Positions 9,340-18,290 of a stretch of 38,376 nt of DNA are shown one piece after another. Below the pieces are notes generated by a model. The model had not been told where the DNA came from. It saw nothing but the letters and a program-made list of their open reading frames with translations, and searched no databases. The number at the start of each line of letters is the position of its first letter. Positions within the stretch are counted from its first letter, which is position 1. This DNA comes from Pseudoprimorskyibacter sp. (GTDB taxonomy: Bacteria > Pseudomonadota > Alphaproteobacteria > Rhodobacterales > Rhodobacteraceae). The stretch is taken from contig JAQXDR010000205.1 of NCBI GenBank assembly GCA_029251265.1, positions 1 to 38,376 of the forward strand, in the 5' to 3' direction. The translations under genes were made by a program, and so were the position numbers.

Positions 9340-9744
9340 CTATTCGGCGGCGCGATTAACTTGCTGCATTGAAGCAAGCATTTGTTCACCCCAGTGCAGT
9401 TGTTCAGTTAATTCTTCGATGGCCTCGGTTAAGTCGGCCCGTTGTCTTTCCATATCAGCTAGCCGCGCCTGCGCGATTTTGAATGTTTGCGCATACTGGG
9501 ACTGTTGCTGGTCACCTACGTTATAGAGATCCAGAAGTTGCCTAATTTCCTCTAGGCTAAAGCCAAACCGCTTACCGCGCAGGATTAGCTTCAATCGGGC
9601 GCGGTCCCGCTTTCCAAACAGACGTTTCTGGCCGTCACGTTCCGGGAACAGCAGTTCTTTGCTTTCGTAAAACCGAAGCGTACGAGGTGTAACATCATAG
9701 AGATCACACATCTCTCTTATCGTCATCAGCACGTTTTTGGTCAT
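9340..9744 (-). CDS. MerR-family transcriptional regulator (LiuR-like), first gene of the acyl-CoA dehydrogenase operon
   Basis: A 134-residue regulator. The N-terminal winged helix-turn-helix reads MTIREMCDLYDVTPRTLRFYES, followed by the KLILRGKRFGFSLEEIRQLLDLY segment typical of MerR proteins that control acyl-CoA and branched-chain amino-acid catabolism. A long amphipathic coiled coil (about 75-125) ends the protein. No cysteine cluster of the metal-sensing MerR group is present in the C-terminus. The ATG at 9744 has only a weak Shine-Dalgarno sequence, and an internal ATG at residue 7 is an alternative start. The gene precedes the two dehydrogenases, with 51 bases to the first, so it probably regulates them and itself. 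An acyl-CoA ligand is inference. Confidence 0.88.
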   Translation of the reverse strand: MTKNVLMTIREMCDLYDVTPRTLRFYESKELLFPERDGQKRLFGKRDRARLKLILRGKRFGFSLEEIRQLLDLYNVGDQQQSQYAQTFKIAQARLADMERQRADLTEAIEELTEQLHWGEQMLASMQQVNRAAE

Positions 9745-10111
9745 AAGTGGATCTCAGGTCTTGGGGAAACTGCGTTGATTGGGGCGTCTGAAGCTGCCAG
9801 CACATCCACAACTATATTGTAGGTTTCCGTTCACGTAAGGCAGACGTCACGTCAGAACCCATAATGACGTTAGATCACATTTTGCGGTGTCGCGAATGCA
9901 AGGGGGGTGCTGTCTTGCCAAGCCAAGCCAAGCTAACGGCGAAGCTTGACGTGCTCAGATCATCAGGGTGTGTCATTTGGCGTTGAGTGCTTGCACAGCA
10001 GGTTTTTGCGCTTTGACATGCACTCCATCCGGCTTTCAAACACGCAAACGACGACTCAGTATTAGGGTCGTGTTTCGTCATTTTTTAACCGGTTTGATTA
10101 TGGCCTGATGC
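9745..10111. other. Intergenic region between the two merR genes
   Basis: This 367-base stretch holds the candidate operator at 9816-9854. It also has a short tandem of AAGCC units (AAGCCAAGCCAAGC, about 9918-9931). A 68-residue minus-strand frame at 9875-10081 is rich in Cys, Ser and Thr and shows no family features, so I treat it as noncoding. Confidence 0.5.
9816..9854 (-). promoter_or_regulatory. Candidate MerR-controlled promoter/operator of the merR-acyl-CoA dehydrogenase operon
   Basis: Read on the minus strand, a TACAAT-like -10 element lies at 9821-9816. It is preceded by TTACGTGAAC (9838-9829) and by overlapping TGACGTGACGTC (9854-9843). An ACGT-rich element upstream of the -10 with a longer than normal spacer is what MerR proteins usually bind. 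The TTACGTGAAC core matches the palindrome upstream of the thiolase in nine of ten positions. The exact -35 is not clear. Confidence 0.45.
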
Positions 10112-10483
10112 TTATTTGTCTAGCGTTTTCGCAACATCATCGCGTAAAGACTGAAGTTCTGAAATAGCCTCTTCCAATTGCATACGCTGTTCGCCAAGCT
10201 CGACCAACTGACGATCCGCAGCTTCAACCCATGTTTGCATTTGCGCGACGGTGCCTTCGTTCTCATAAATCAAAAGCCACTGTCTGATGTCTTCCAATTG
10301 AAATCCAAATTTGCGTCCCCGCAGAATAAGTTTCATCCTAGCAACATCCCGAGGTGCATAAAACCGCGATCGTCCTTCGCGTTCAGGACACAAAAGCTCA
10401 ATATACTCGTAATATCGCAGGGTTCGGGGGGTCACATCAAAACGACTGCACATTTCCTTGAAGGTAAGGCGTGTGTCCTGCAT
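10112..10483 (-). CDS. MerR-family transcriptional regulator, paralogue of the one at 9340-9744
   Basis: A 123-residue regulator with the same plan as its neighbour: an N-terminal helix-turn-helix (LTFKEMCSRFDVTPRTLRYYEY), the RMKLILRGRKFGFQLEDIRQWL linker and a C-terminal coiled coil. Shared motifs such as KLILRG+(K/R)FGF show that the two are paralogues, probably from an old tandem duplication given the clear divergence. The ATG at 10483 has a good site (AAAGGGAACGG). It has its own upstream region and is divergent from the thioesterase operon at 10633, with 149 bases between, so it may control that operon, itself, or the beta-oxidation genes. Confidence 0.87.
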   Translation of the reverse strand: MQDTRLTFKEMCSRFDVTPRTLRYYEYIELLCPEREGRSRFYAPRDVARMKLILRGRKFGFQLEDIRQWLLIYENEGTVAQMQTWVEAADRQLVELGEQRMQLEEAISELQSLRDDVAKTLDK

Positions 10484-10632
10484 TTCCGTTCCCTTTACTA
10501 ATCAACCATTGCTATAGTATCACTCAAAGCGTTCAGGTCTAGCAGGGATATTTTGCGCGCGGGTTGGGCTGGACCTTACCATTGCTGAGGCGCATAAACG
10601 GCGCGCATTCCAAATTGCGCTGAGGGATACCC

Positions 10633-11052
10633 ATGCCAGACAAAACCCAAATCGCCCGGCAATTTATTAAAGCAATTCCGCATGCGCGGGAACTTGGGAT
10701 GGAAATTACAAAAATCTTGGATGGTGAGGCCGAGATAACCATGCAGTATGATCCACGGCTGGTTGGTGATCCCAAAACGGGTGTTTTGCATGGTGGTGCA
10801 GTCTCGGCTTTGATGGATACATGTGGGGGTGCCGCTGTAATGAGCCATCCAGATGCGCCTGCAGGGACGGCGACCATCGACCTGCGCATTGAGTACATGC
10901 GTGCTGCGACACCTGGGCAGGCTCTTGTGGCCCGAGCGACCTGTCATCAAATAACACGGAATGTGGCGTTTGTGCGCGCTGTTGCGCTAGATGATGATAC
11001 AAGCCGCCCTGTTGCAACGGCCACAGGTGCCTTTACCGTGGAGCAAGCATAA
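10633..11052 (+). CDS. PaaI-type hotdog-fold thioesterase
   Basis: A 139-residue single-hotdog protein. The signature LHGGAVSALMDTCGGAAVMS (about 55-75) is the central helix with the conserved HGG and an Asp in the position of the catalytic acid. The strand TIDLRIEYMRAATPGQ is typical of PaaI-type acyl-CoA thioesterases. It probably hydrolyses acyl- or aryl-CoA in the cytoplasm; the substrate is unknown. The start has GAGGGAT six bases ahead. Its TAA overlaps the ATG of the next gene by one base (TAATG), so translation is probably coupled. The position beside acyl-CoA regulators fits a role in CoA homeostasis. Confidence 0.9.
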   Translation: MPDKTQIARQFIKAIPHARELGMEITKILDGEAEITMQYDPRLVGDPKTGVLHGGAVSALMDTCGGAAVMSHPDAPAGTATIDLRIEYMRAATPGQALVARATCHQITRNVAFVRAVALDDDTSRPVATATGAFTVEQA

Positions 11053-11552
11053 TGGCACGGCCCAAACCCGAACCTGTTCAGGTAATCAAACAGCGCAGAG
11101 ATGCCGCCTTGCGCGCCTTAGCGGAAGGTGTCCCCTATATTCAGTTCTTGGGCATTACCTTTGATCGGCGCGGGGATGAGTTGACAGCAGTTTTGCCGTT
11201 TGACGACAAGCTGATTGGCAATCCATTTCTTCCCGCTATTCACGGCGGCGTAACAGCTGCCTTCCTTGAGGTAACGGCAATCATTTCGCTCAGTTGGTCG
11301 ATGCTTTGGCAAGATTTCGAGACAGGCGCGCTGGACGTCACCCAACTTGAGGCCGGTGATCTGCCGCGCCTGCCCAAAACCATTGATTTCACCGTAGATT
11401 ACCTGCGCTCTGGTTTGCCCAGAGACGCCTATGCGCGTGCGAGTATCGCGCGGTCAGGCCGGCGGTATGCCAGCGTGAATGTATTGGCATGGCAAGACAA
11501 TCGCGCACGACCCTTCGCACAGGCCAACGCTCATTTCCTGATGCCTCAATGA
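11052..11552 (+). CDS. Second hotdog-fold thioesterase, coupled to the first
   Basis: A 166-residue PaaI-like protein with AIHGGVTAAFLEVTAIISL in the place of the hotdog helix (about 63-80) and DFTVDYLRSGLPRDAYARASI as the following strand pair. It differs strongly from its upstream neighbour: the acidic residue after HGG is Glu instead of Asp, and the N-terminus is longer and basic. The two may form a heteromer or act on different substrates, which is inference. It starts in the TAATG overlap with the previous gene and ends in an ATGA overlap with the exporter gene. Confidence 0.87.
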   Translation: MARPKPEPVQVIKQRRDAALRALAEGVPYIQFLGITFDRRGDELTAVLPFDDKLIGNPFLPAIHGGVTAAFLEVTAIISLSWSMLWQDFETGALDVTQLEAGDLPRLPKTIDFTVDYLRSGLPRDAYARASIARSGRRYASVNVLAWQDNRARPFAQANAHFLMPQ

Positions 11553-12883
11553 CCAATGATTTGGCTGCGGTAGCGCCGCAACCTATCACGCACAGACGTG
11601 TCCTGAAAATAGCCATACCAATCATGTTGTCGAATGTGACCGTGCCTTTAATGGGGCTGGTGGATGTGTTTGCGATTGGCCAAACCCCCGAGGCCACTCC
11701 GCTTGCGGCGGTCAGCCTGGGCGTGGTTGTTATCAGCACGCTGTATTGGGTGTTTGGCTTTTTGCGGATGGGTACTACCGGTCTGGTTGGTCAAGCCTTG
11801 GGGGCAGGGGATGATATAGAGGTTGCAACACTGTTATCACGGGCATTGCTGATTGCAGCTGCTGCGGGACTCACCTTGATCTTGGTGCAGACCCCTATTT
11901 TTTCACTGGCTGCCTATTGGTCAGATGCATCAGAAGATGCCGAGGCTCTCATGTTGCAATACATGGGCGTGCGGATCTGGTCGGCACCCGCTGCCATTGC
12001 GGTTTTTGCGCTGACGGGTTGGCTGATCGCAATGGAGCGGACAGGAGGTGTTTTTGCGGTTCAGTTCGTTATGAATGGACTGAACATCGTGTTAAGCTTG
12101 TGGTTCGTATTGGGGTTGGGCTGGGGCGTTCCCGGTGCAGCACTTGCGTCGGTTGCCGGAGAACTTGCTGGCGCTGGTTTGGGCCTTTGGTTGTGTCGTT
12201 CAAATTTTACAAATTCGGCGGCTTGGGCCTTTGCCCGTGTTTTCGACAAGGTCAAGCTAGCGTCCATGATGTCCGTAAATCGCGACATTTTAATCCGGTC
12301 GCTCTTGCTGATGACAATCTTTAGCTCGTTGCCCTTTTTGGCGAGCCCGTTTGGAGATACAGTCGTCGCCGCAAATGCAGTGTTGTTGCAACTTTTGCAT
12401 ATAATTGGACATGCGCTTGATGGGTTTGCCTTTGCAGCCGAGGCGTTGGTGGCACGTGCTTTTGGTCGGCGCGATCGGGCGCGGTTGCGGCGCAGCGCAA
12501 TCCTGACGTCGGTTTGGGGGGCAGCTGCCTGCCTGACTTTTGCAGTATTTTTTGCGTTGGCCGGGTCTTGGTTGATTTCGCTGCTCACGGTTGATGTCAC
12601 TGTACAAGCCACAGCCACAACATACTTGCCGTGGATGGTCGCGATGCCAATTTTAGTGCTTGGGCCCTTTATGCTGGACGGAATTTTTATAGGTGCGACA
12701 CGAGCGCGAGACATGCGTAATATGATGGTCATCAGCGCGCTGGTCTTTTGGGTTTTGGTTCTGGCGGCACTGCCGCATTGGGGCAATCACGGGCTTTGGG
12801 CTGCACTGTCTGCTAGTTTGATTGCGCGTGGCTTGACTATGGCGGCGCGGTATCCCGCCTTGGAACGGGCGGCAGAGAGTTAG
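11549..12883 (+). CDS. MATE-family efflux transporter (DinF-like)
   Basis: A 444-residue polytopic membrane protein with about twelve hydrophobic segments arranged in two halves, as in MATE antiporters. It starts MTNDLAAVAPQPITHRRVLKIAIPIMLSN; the IPIMLSN segment is a common opening of the first helix. It has GLVDVFAIGQ and, in the second half, RSLLLMTIFSSLPFLAS and HALDGFAFAAEALVARAFGRRD, which point to the DinF branch. I place the start at 11549, where ATG overlaps the previous stop (ATGA). A longer frame from 11489 would lie inside the thioesterase gene and add a non-hydrophobic tail. The exported compound is unknown. The gene ends 31 bases before the end of pyrD, which reads the opposite way. 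Confidence 0.9.
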   Translation: MTNDLAAVAPQPITHRRVLKIAIPIMLSNVTVPLMGLVDVFAIGQTPEATPLAAVSLGVVVISTLYWVFGFLRMGTTGLVGQALGAGDDIEVATLLSRALLIAAAAGLTLILVQTPIFSLAAYWSDASEDAEALMLQYMGVRIWSAPAAIAVFALTGWLIAMERTGGVFAVQFVMNGLNIVLSLWFVLGLGWGVPGAALASVAGELAGAGLGLWLCRSNFTNSAAWAFARVFDKVKLASMMSVNRDILIRSLLLMTIFSSLPFLASPFGDTVVAANAVLLQLLHIIGHALDGFAFAAEALVARAFGRRDRARLRRSAILTSVWGAAACLTFAVFFALAGSWLISLLTVDVTVQATATTYLPWMVAMPILVLGPFMLDGIFIGATRARDMRNMMVISALVFWVLVLAALPHWGNHGLWAALSASLIARGLTMAARYPALERAAES

Positions 12884-12914
12884 GTCGCGCGCGTGCTGTT
12901 TCGGGCCATCCGCG

Positions 12915-13985
12915 TCACAACCATTTTGATCGTGCTGTGCCAACGGCTTCTGCAACATTACCAAAGCCATCACGCGCCAATAAGTCTTCAAGACCATAGG
13001 CGATGTCGGGAACAAGGCTTAGGCCTTTGTAGGCGAGGGCAGTATAAAGTTGCACCGCGGACGCGCCGGCCTGAATTTTTGCGTAGGCCTGTTCTGCGTT
13101 TGATACGCCACCCACACCTATCAACGGCAATCGGCCGTCTGTGAGTTGTGACAACTTTGCCAGTACGCGCGTCGAACGATCAAACAGGGGTTGGCCGGAC
13201 AGCCCCCCAGATTGGGTGGAATGTGCCGATTGCAGCCCGTCACGAGATAGGGTCGTGTTGGTCGCAATAATACCGTCGATACCACTATCGCGCGCCGCCC
13301 ATGTCACGTCCTTGAGTCCCTCATCGTCCAGATCGGGTGCGATCTTAACAAACAATGGGATCTGCCGGGGCAGGGTGCCACGCGCATCCATGACACCATG
13401 TAAAAGGGCTGTCAGGGCTTCTTTACCCTGTAAGTCGCGCAGGCGTTCCGTATTGGGGCTTGAGACATTGACAGTGGCAAAATCTAATGTGGCGCCGCAA
13501 TGACGTAGCACATACGCGAAGTCTTCCGCCCGGTCTTCGCTATCTTTGTTGGCACCAAGGTTCAGTCCAATCACAATGCCTTGCGGTCGCTTGGCTAAAC
13601 GATTGGCAATTTTTTCCATTCCCTCATTGTTAAACCCAAACCGATTGATGACGCCTTGATCTTGCTGAAGCCGGAACAAGCGTGGTTTTGGGTTACCCTG
13701 CTGAGGTCGCGGCGTAGCTGCACCAACTTCAAGAAATCCAAAACCCGCCCTTGATAGTGGGCGCAGTGCCTTTGCATTTTTGTCGAACCCTGCTGCTAGT
13801 CCCAGTGGGTTGGGCAGGCCAAGGCCTGCAACGCGGGTTCGCAGGCGGTCAGAACTGATCAAACCGGGAGATGCCGTTGCCCCGAGGCGAAGTGCAGCTA
13901 TCGCCAAACTATGGGCTGTTTCGGAATCAACGATGCGTAGTGCAGCAAGTGCTGCGCTTTCGGCTAAAGCCGCGATACGGGTCAA
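12915..13985 (-). CDS. pyrD: Dihydroorotate dehydrogenase (quinone), class 2
   Basis: A 356-residue class 2 enzyme that oxidises dihydroorotate to orotate with quinone in pyrimidine synthesis, at the inner face of the membrane. The N-terminal ~45 residues form the membrane-associating helical extension of class 2. [14 protein letters not shown] and [13 protein letters not shown] are conserved. The catalytic serine lies in [15 protein letters not shown] (175/176), and LIGVGGV and [11 protein letters not shown] form the phosphate-binding end. The start is TTG (13985), overlapping the TGA of the DUF952 gene (TTGA), so translation is probably coupled. The rare start and overlap argue that the two genes are expressed together. 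Confidence 0.95.
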   Translation of the reverse strand: MTRIAALAESAALAALRIVDSETAHSLAIAALRLGATASPGLISSDRLRTRVAGLGLPNPLGLAAGFDKNAKALRPLSRAGFGFLEVGAATPRPQQGNPKPRLFRLQQDQGVINRFGFNNEGMEKIANRLAKRPQGIVIGLNLGANKDSEDRAEDFAYVLRHCGATLDFATVNVSSPNTERLRDLQGKEALTALLHGVMDARGTLPRQIPLFVKIAPDLDDEGLKDVTWAARDSGIDGIIATNTTLSRDGLQSAHSTQSGGLSGQPLFDRSTRVLAKLSQLTDGRLPLIGVGGVSNAEQAYAKIQAGASAVQLYTALAYKGLSLVPDIAYGLEDLLARDGFGNVAEAVGTARSKWL

Positions 13986-14320
13986 TTAAGAAGACCCGAC
14001 AAATCGTGGAAGCCATTTTGAAAGGGAATAGACGCTTGCCTTTTGACATCGGCCCTTCGCAGAGGGGCATAAAGATGTGGAAACAAAGCGCCACCGCGCG
14101 ATGGTTCCCATTTTAAGTCGCCGCTTATGTTTTCTGTGTCAAACACTGCAAGGATAAGCCCGTCAATGCCTGCGAAATGTTTTGAAACTGTCTCAACCGC
14201 CTGATCTGCAGTCGAAAAATGTATGTATCCGTCAGCTATATCAACCGGTGCGCCTTTGGTTTCTCCCAAGGAGTCCAGTGCTGCCCATTCTTCGGCTCGA
14301 AGGATCTTATATATCAACAT
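13982..14320 (-). CDS. DUF952-family protein
   Basis: A 112-residue protein of the DUF952 family, recognised from the start [15 protein letters not shown], the [19 protein letters not shown] segment, [16 protein letters not shown], and the end motif [10 protein letters not shown]. The fold is related to ADP-ribosyltransferase-like proteins according to family knowledge; the function is unknown. I chose the ATG at 14320, since the 19 further residues possible upstream are unlike the family. It sits directly upstream of pyrD with an overlapping stop/start, a pairing I remember from other alphaproteobacteria. Confidence 0.88.
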   Translation of the reverse strand: MLIYKILRAEEWAALDSLGETKGAPVDIADGYIHFSTADQAVETVSKHFAGIDGLILAVFDTENISGDLKWEPSRGGALFPHLYAPLRRADVKRQASIPFQNGFHDLSGLLN

Positions 14321-14545
14321 ATAAACCAGATGACGCGACACGCGGCTCTGGTCAAGTGGCCTTAGAGCCGTTTGCATTTGCAGACACGATAGCGTGTCTA
14401 TCGCGCCAGACTGAAGGCGACCAACATATGATCACATGGTGTCACTCTTAAGAAGAAAATTTTCAAACTGTTTGGGTCCAGCCTATTCCTGTGTCACTGT
14501 AGGCTGCACATGGCAAACCTTGCCGATTAAAAAAAAGAGGACACT

Positions 14546-16090
14546 ATGGCACTTCGATTTCTCACGGGCGCTGCCGCCCTTGCGCTGACAGCCGGAACGG
14601 CCAGCGCAGATTATACCGTGACCATCTTGCACACGAACGACATCCACAGCCGTGTGGAGTCGATTAACAAGTACGATTCGACGTGCCGTTCCAGTGATGA
14701 AGCCGAGGGAAAATGCTTTGGCGGAATGGCGCGAATCAAGACTGCTATGGATCAGATGCGGTCCTCTATGCAGGGCCAGAATGTGCTGGTTCTTGATGCA
14801 GGTGACCCGTTTCAGGGATCTTTGTTCTACACCACCTACAAAGGCGCGGCAGAAGCCGAATTCATGGAAGATATCGGATATGACGCCATGGCTGTTGGCA
14901 ACCATGAATTTGATGACGGACCGCAGGCTCTTGCTGATTTCATAGATGCAGTGTCGTTTCCGGTTATTTCTGGAAACCTCGACCTGTCGGCCGAACCTTT
15001 GCTCAGTGATCGGGTTCAGGATCACCTTGTCTTGACTGTTGGTGGTGAAAAAATCGGTATTATATCGGCTCTTGCAACAGACACTGTCGATACCTCAAGC
15101 CCGGGTGACAATGTCGTGTTTCAGGACGAAATTGAGGCCCTGTCAGCGGACGTGGCGGCGCTGGAGGCGATGGGTGTGAACAAGATCATCGCCTTGACGC
15201 ATGTCGGTCTGCCAAAAGATCTCGAAATTGCGGCCGCGGTTGCAGGCATTGATGCAGTCATCGGTGGTCACAGCCACTCCAACATGGGTGATGCGTATCC
15301 GATGATGGTGGATGGTACCGCTGTGGCACAGGCCTACGCCTATTCCAAATTCATCGGCAACCTGACGCTGACCTTTGATGATGCAGGGAATTTGACAGAT
15401 GCATCGGGCACACCGCTGCTGCTTGATGCCTCAATTGCTCCAGATGCAGACATGGCGGCCCGCATAGCCGAGATGGGGGCGCCCATCGAAGAGATGAAAA
15501 CCCGCATTGTTGCATCTGCGGCTGCTGCGATCGAAGGTGACAGGTCCGTGTGCCGTGTCATGGAATGCGAGATGGGCAACCTTGTGGCTGACGCTATGCT
15601 GGATCGTGTAGCGGATCAGGGTTTTGAAATTGCTATCCAGAACGGCGGTGGTCTGCGTGCCTCGATCAGTGGAGGTGATGTGACAATGGGGGACGTGCTC
15701 ACGGTGCTGCCTTTCCAAAACACATTGGCAACTTTTCAGGTGACCGGAGCAACTGTGGTTGCCGCATTGGAAAATGGGGTCAGCCAGATGGAAGAAGTCA
15801 AAGGCCGCTTCCCTCAGGTGGCAGGGATGACATACACAGTTGATCCTGCAGCAGAGGTCGGATCGCGCATTTCGGATGTTATGGTTGGAGGCGCAGCTAT
15901 CGATCTGGAAAAGGTCTACGGTGTTGTATCGAACAATTACGTTCGTAATGGCGGTGACGGCTACAAGATGTTCCGTGACGCAATGAATGCCTATGATTTC
16001 GGACCAGACCTTGCTGATGTAACAGCAGAATTCCTCGCTAAAGCAGATGGATACACTCCGTATACAGATGGCAGGATCACTGTGAAATAA
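14546..16090 (+). CDS. Exported 5'-nucleotidase / metallophosphatase (UshA-like)
   Basis: A 514-residue secreted phosphatase. The signal peptide (about 1-21) ends with an AxA site, TASA-D. The calcineurin-like domain has all its metal motifs: LHTNDIHSR (Asp32, His34), DAGDPFQG, GNHEFDDG, and GGHSHSN near 240. The C-terminal 5'-nucleotidase domain has MGNLVADAML, IQNGGGLRASI and NNYVRNGGDGY, the last two forming the nucleoside-binding pocket. It probably dephosphorylates nucleotides in the periplasm, releasing phosphate and nucleosides. AGAGGA precedes the ATG. It is monocistronic, diverges from DUF952-pyrD, and has its own terminator. The Cys pair at 47/57 may form a disulfide (inference). 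Confidence 0.93.
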   Translation: MALRFLTGAAALALTAGTASADYTVTILHTNDIHSRVESINKYDSTCRSSDEAEGKCFGGMARIKTAMDQMRSSMQGQNVLVLDAGDPFQGSLFYTTYKGAAEAEFMEDIGYDAMAVGNHEFDDGPQALADFIDAVSFPVISGNLDLSAEPLLSDRVQDHLVLTVGGEKIGIISALATDTVDTSSPGDNVVFQDEIEALSADVAALEAMGVNKIIALTHVGLPKDLEIAAAVAGIDAVIGGHSHSNMGDAYPMMVDGTAVAQAYAYSKFIGNLTLTFDDAGNLTDASGTPLLLDASIAPDADMAARIAEMGAPIEEMKTRIVASAAAAIEGDRSVCRVMECEMGNLVADAMLDRVADQGFEIAIQNGGGLRASISGGDVTMGDVLTVLPFQNTLATFQVTGATVVAALENGVSQMEEVKGRFPQVAGMTYTVDPAAEVGSRISDVMVGGAAIDLEKVYGVVSNNYVRNGGDGYKMFRDAMNAYDFGPDLADVTAEFLAKADGYTPYTDGRITVK

Positions 16091-16119
16091 TATCACTTGC
16101 TGCAGTTTGGCAAATCGCA

Positions 16120-16142
16120 GGCCGCCCTTTGTTAGGGCGGTC
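16120..16142 (+). terminator. Intrinsic terminator of the 5'-nucleotidase gene
   Basis: GGCCGCCCT (16120-16128) pairs with AGGGCGGTC (16134-16142), nine pairs including one G-T, around a TTGTT loop. It is followed by TGTTTGCGTTT. It begins 30 bases after the stop codon. Confidence 0.8.
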
Positions 16143-16274
16143 TGTTTGCGTTTAGAGAAATTGAGGCGTTGCCAAAAGTGGCTGGAAACTGTGTGATTAA
16201 TTGGGCACAAATCATTTTGTCGCCTGTATCGCACTCGCTCAGAATTCTCTGAATAGGAGAACCTGAATACAGCC

Positions 16275-18290
16275 CTATCCGCGGTTTGGCCTCCACCGTT
16301 CGATGACATGTGTATTCTGCGCGTCCTTAGCTATTGATTTTTGCAGCATATTTATGTCTTTGGCACCGGTATTCTCGACGGCGTTATTGATGCCACCGGT
16401 CATGTATAATGAGGGCAAATCTGGGTAAAGTGCGCAGATATTTCTGGCGAGGTGGCACCCATCCATGCCACTAGGCATCGTGAAGTCGGTCAGCACCAAT
16501 TGGATGCCTGTCGTCGTCTTCAAGATCTTGAGAGGGTCCATCCCAGAATGCGCAGAGATTGTGCGAAACTCCAAAGTCTAAAGCATCCGCTCGGTCGTGA
16601 TGCGCAGATGCTCTTCATCTTCGACAACAAGGATGGCCTCGCCTGCGCCTTTGTTCAGGAGTTGTGGCCTCTGCGGGGCTGTAGGCGCCGTGCCCGGTCG
16701 GCTCCTCGGCAAAAGCAATTCGACAGACGTGCCTTGTTTCTCGTTGGAAGTTAGCCGCATTTCGCCTGCGGACTGCATGACAAAGCCGTAGACCATGGAT
16801 AATCCCAGACCCGTCCCGGCGTTGATTTCTTTGGTGGTGAAAAAAGGGTCGGCCGCCTGACGGCGGACCTCGTCGCTCATTCCCGGACCATCATCTTCAA
16901 TCACAAAGCTGAGATACCCGTGTGGGGATCCATCGTTTTGCACCCCGGAACTACCCGTCGTCAAAGGGGAAACAACCGTGCCCTGATCCTCTAAGGGTAC
17001 AATTGATGGATTGATGGTGACCTTCAAGCTAATATCACTGCCTGTGTTGCGCGCGATGATAGCATCCCGGCTGTTTAGAACCAAGTTCAGTAGTGCATTC
17101 TCAAGCTGGGTCGGATCACACAGGACCCAGAGTTCGTCGTCTGCAAGAATGAACGACAAAGAGATGTGTTTTTCGATCGTAGGACGAACAAGTTTTTCAA
17201 AGTCGGCCATAAAATCAGCAAGCGGAAAGGAGACAGCCTGACCGGGTTGCTTTTTCGCAAAGGCGAGCAAACGCTTGGTCAGGCTCGAACCCCGCGCCAC
17301 CGAGGAGGCCGCGATATCAAGCACCACCTTGCGTTCCACAGGGTCAGATTCTTCAGCAGCGAGGATCACCGCGTAATGTATCGTGCCTAGTAAATTATTG
17401 AATTCGTGACAAATTCCACCTGTCAGCTGCCCTAAAGCATCAAGGCGACTTTTGCGTTCAAGCTGAATTCGTGTGCTTTCTTGGTCGGTAATGTCGTCGA
17501 AAAATAGGATGGTCACTGGCCCATTGGGCATCGGTGCTGCAATCGGGGCACAGGTCAATCGTATGCAATGGGTGCTGTCCAGTTCGGTCCGATGCAGTTG
17601 AAACACCTCGCCCTTGATCGTTTCACCTGAGATGGCCCGCGAAAGGGGATTGGCCCCCTCGTCAAGACGAGTTCCATGCTGGCGGTCACACAGCGTCAGA
17701 TTGCTCGGCCAGTGCGTAGGCAAATCAGACGGAAGGTTAAGATATTGCGTCGCCTGCAAATTGGCAAAAACGATATTACCCTCCAAATCAAGACCATAGA
17801 TCGCACTGCGTGCGCTGTTGAGGATATTATCCAACTGTTGACGCTGATCCTGTATCTGGTCACGGAACTCAACTTCTGCAGCAACTTGTTTTTCAAGACG
17901 TGTCTGCAGATTGTAGAATGCAGTTACATCACTTTGCACACTGACAAACCCACCATTCGGCATAGGTCTATCGGTGGTTTTAATCCAGCGCCCATCTTTT
18001 AACTGCACAGTGAACGTTCCTGTCAGGTTCGAGCGGTATTCTTTTTTTCTATCGAGATAATCATCGCCGGTGCCAAATTCGTCTCCAACAATGACATTGC
18101 CCATGGCAATATCAATTTCCCCTAATTTTGAATAATGCTGTCCTACGAAAAGATCCTCGTCCTTGTACCTGTACAGATCTTGAAACTGTTTGTTCCAAAA
18201 TGACAATCCGCCTGTACCATCATAGACAACGATCGCATCTTCGATTGTATTTAGGACCAATAAAAGGTCGTTGTGATTATAGTTTGTCAT
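16275..18290 (-). pseudogene. Hybrid PAS-histidine kinase interrupted by an in-frame TAG in its receiver domain
   Basis: One continuous frame encodes a hybrid sensor kinase except for a TAG at 16578-16580 (codon 571). The kinase part (codons 1-570) has two PAS-like regions (~10-130 and ~150-270), the H-box GGICHEFNNLLG with His295, the N-box LNLVLNSRDAI, G1 DDGPGMS, F-box DPFFTTK and G2 GTGLGLSMVYG. A receiver domain starts at ~551 (ILVVEDEEHLRI, acidic pair 558/559). The TAG then falls in its first helix. In the same frame follow the phospho-acceptor Asp602 (LTDFTMP), YMTGG and Lys651, all at normal spacing. A single base change (for example CAG to TAG) explains it. The truncated 570-residue kinase could still be made and active, but without phospho-relay. 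No Shine-Dalgarno sequence is evident at 18290. Confidence 0.82.

Noticed and set aside
9875-10081. 68-codon minus-strand frame between the two merR genes
   Set aside because: No motif, unusual Cys/Ser/Thr-rich composition, no ribosome site, and it overlaps a tandem AAGCC repeat. Treated as noncoding.
12061-12786. 241-codon minus-strand frame opposite the MATE gene
   Set aside because: It is the complement of a hydrophobic membrane-protein gene. The composition (Thr, Lys, Pro, Ser rich) and the lack of motifs mark it as a shadow.
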